Positions 63,872-64,000 of a stretch of DNA of 64,000 nucleotides are shown piece after piece. A model generated the notes under the pieces. The model searched no databases. It was not told the DNA's origin and was given only the letters and a program-made list of their open reading frames with translations. Each line of letters opens with the position of its first letter. The stretch's first letter is position 1. The DNA lies in NCBI RefSeq assembly GCF_947502445.1, contig NZ_CANMZW010000011.1, positions 62,001 to 126,000 on the forward strand. The letters are read 5' to 3'. A program made the position numbers and the translations under genes. The stretch is from an uncultured Brevibacillus sp. (GTDB taxonomy: Bacteria; Bacillota; Bacilli; Brevibacillales; Brevibacillaceae).

Positions 63872-64000
63872 CTACGATCCGAATTGTGCCTGATGGAGCC
63901 GACTGTACACTCCATGGGTTTGCAGCAGCTCGTCATGCTTACCTTGCTCTGCGATGCCTTTCTCTGCGACGACAATAATCCGGTCTGCATTTTTGATCGT
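63872..64000 (-). CDS. ABC transporter ATPase/permease, last 42 residues
   Basis: The right edge cuts this gene. The visible end reads TIKNADRIIVVAEKGIAEQG and then GKHDELLQTHGVYSRLH, the standard C-terminus of an exporter-type fused permease-ATPase after the H-loop. The rest is outside. Confidence 0.9.
   Translation of the reverse strand, partial: TIKNADRIIVVAEKGIAEQGKHDELLQTHGVYSRLHQAQFGS

Overview
The window looks like a chromosomal segment of a spore-forming member of the Bacillota, most likely Brevibacillus or a close Paenibacillaceae relative. Support comes from a gerA-type germination operon, a YheC/YheD spore-coat ATP-grasp protein, ClpE with paired CtsR boxes, a FosB thiol transferase, a guanine riboswitch ahead of xpt-pbuX, bacterial dynamins, strong AGGAGG-type ribosome sites and intermediate GC content. 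This assignment rests on gene content only; no search was run.

Layout. 0-10 kb: a partial alpha/beta hydrolase, YheC/D, an M20 amidohydrolase and a PHP phosphoesterase on the minus strand; a plus-strand cluster (small membrane protein, YqeK-like HD hydrolase, methyltransferase); then the thyA-folA operon and a MocR regulator. 10-13 kb: a lipoprotein gene whose stop codon is supplied by the right end of an intact IS200/IS605 element (tnpA + tnpB + presumptive omega RNA), with the lipoprotein terminator displaced to the far side. 13-23 kb: putP, an acetyltransferase remnant, a two-gene dynamin operon, and gerXA-XB-XC plus a 49-residue membrane protein. 23-31 kb: PfpI protein, tRNA-Leu(CAA), an ECF sigma/anti-sigma pair followed by a P450, fosB, a globin-coupled chemoreceptor with a C-terminal zinc-binding domain, and an Arg-rich serine protease. 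32-38 kb: xpt-pbuX with riboswitch, an unexplained long inverted repeat, an RsgA paralogue, several micro-ORFs and an MFS transporter. 38-46 kb: HutD, YcnI-YcnJ copper proteins, a YmaF protein with a non-standard apparent start, and the potABCD operon. 46-51 kb: a MocR/EamA divergon, an MFS efflux gene with what looks like a translation-attenuation leader, and two GNATs. 51-64 kb: clpE, PadR, rbsK, a hydrolase, two decayed genes, nfi, VOC and DJ-1 proteins, LysR, nagA, nitronate monooxygenase, a VOC-NUDIX fusion and the end of an ABC transporter.

How parts work together. thyA and folA are translationally coupled for dTMP and folate turnover. xpt and pbuX form a purine-salvage operon under guanine control. 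potABCD is a complete polyamine importer with a promoter overlapped by a dyad. The ECF sigma gene has a plausible self-recognised promoter and overlaps its anti-sigma. The two dynamins together match the length of the fused Bacillus DynA. The most novel-looking signals are the MFS leader peptide with a 12-bp sequestration of the downstream ribosome site, the roughly 215-bp nested inverted repeat upstream of the xpt riboswitch, the TnpB guide that reads the interrupted lipoprotein gene, and the apparent ATC start of the YmaF gene.
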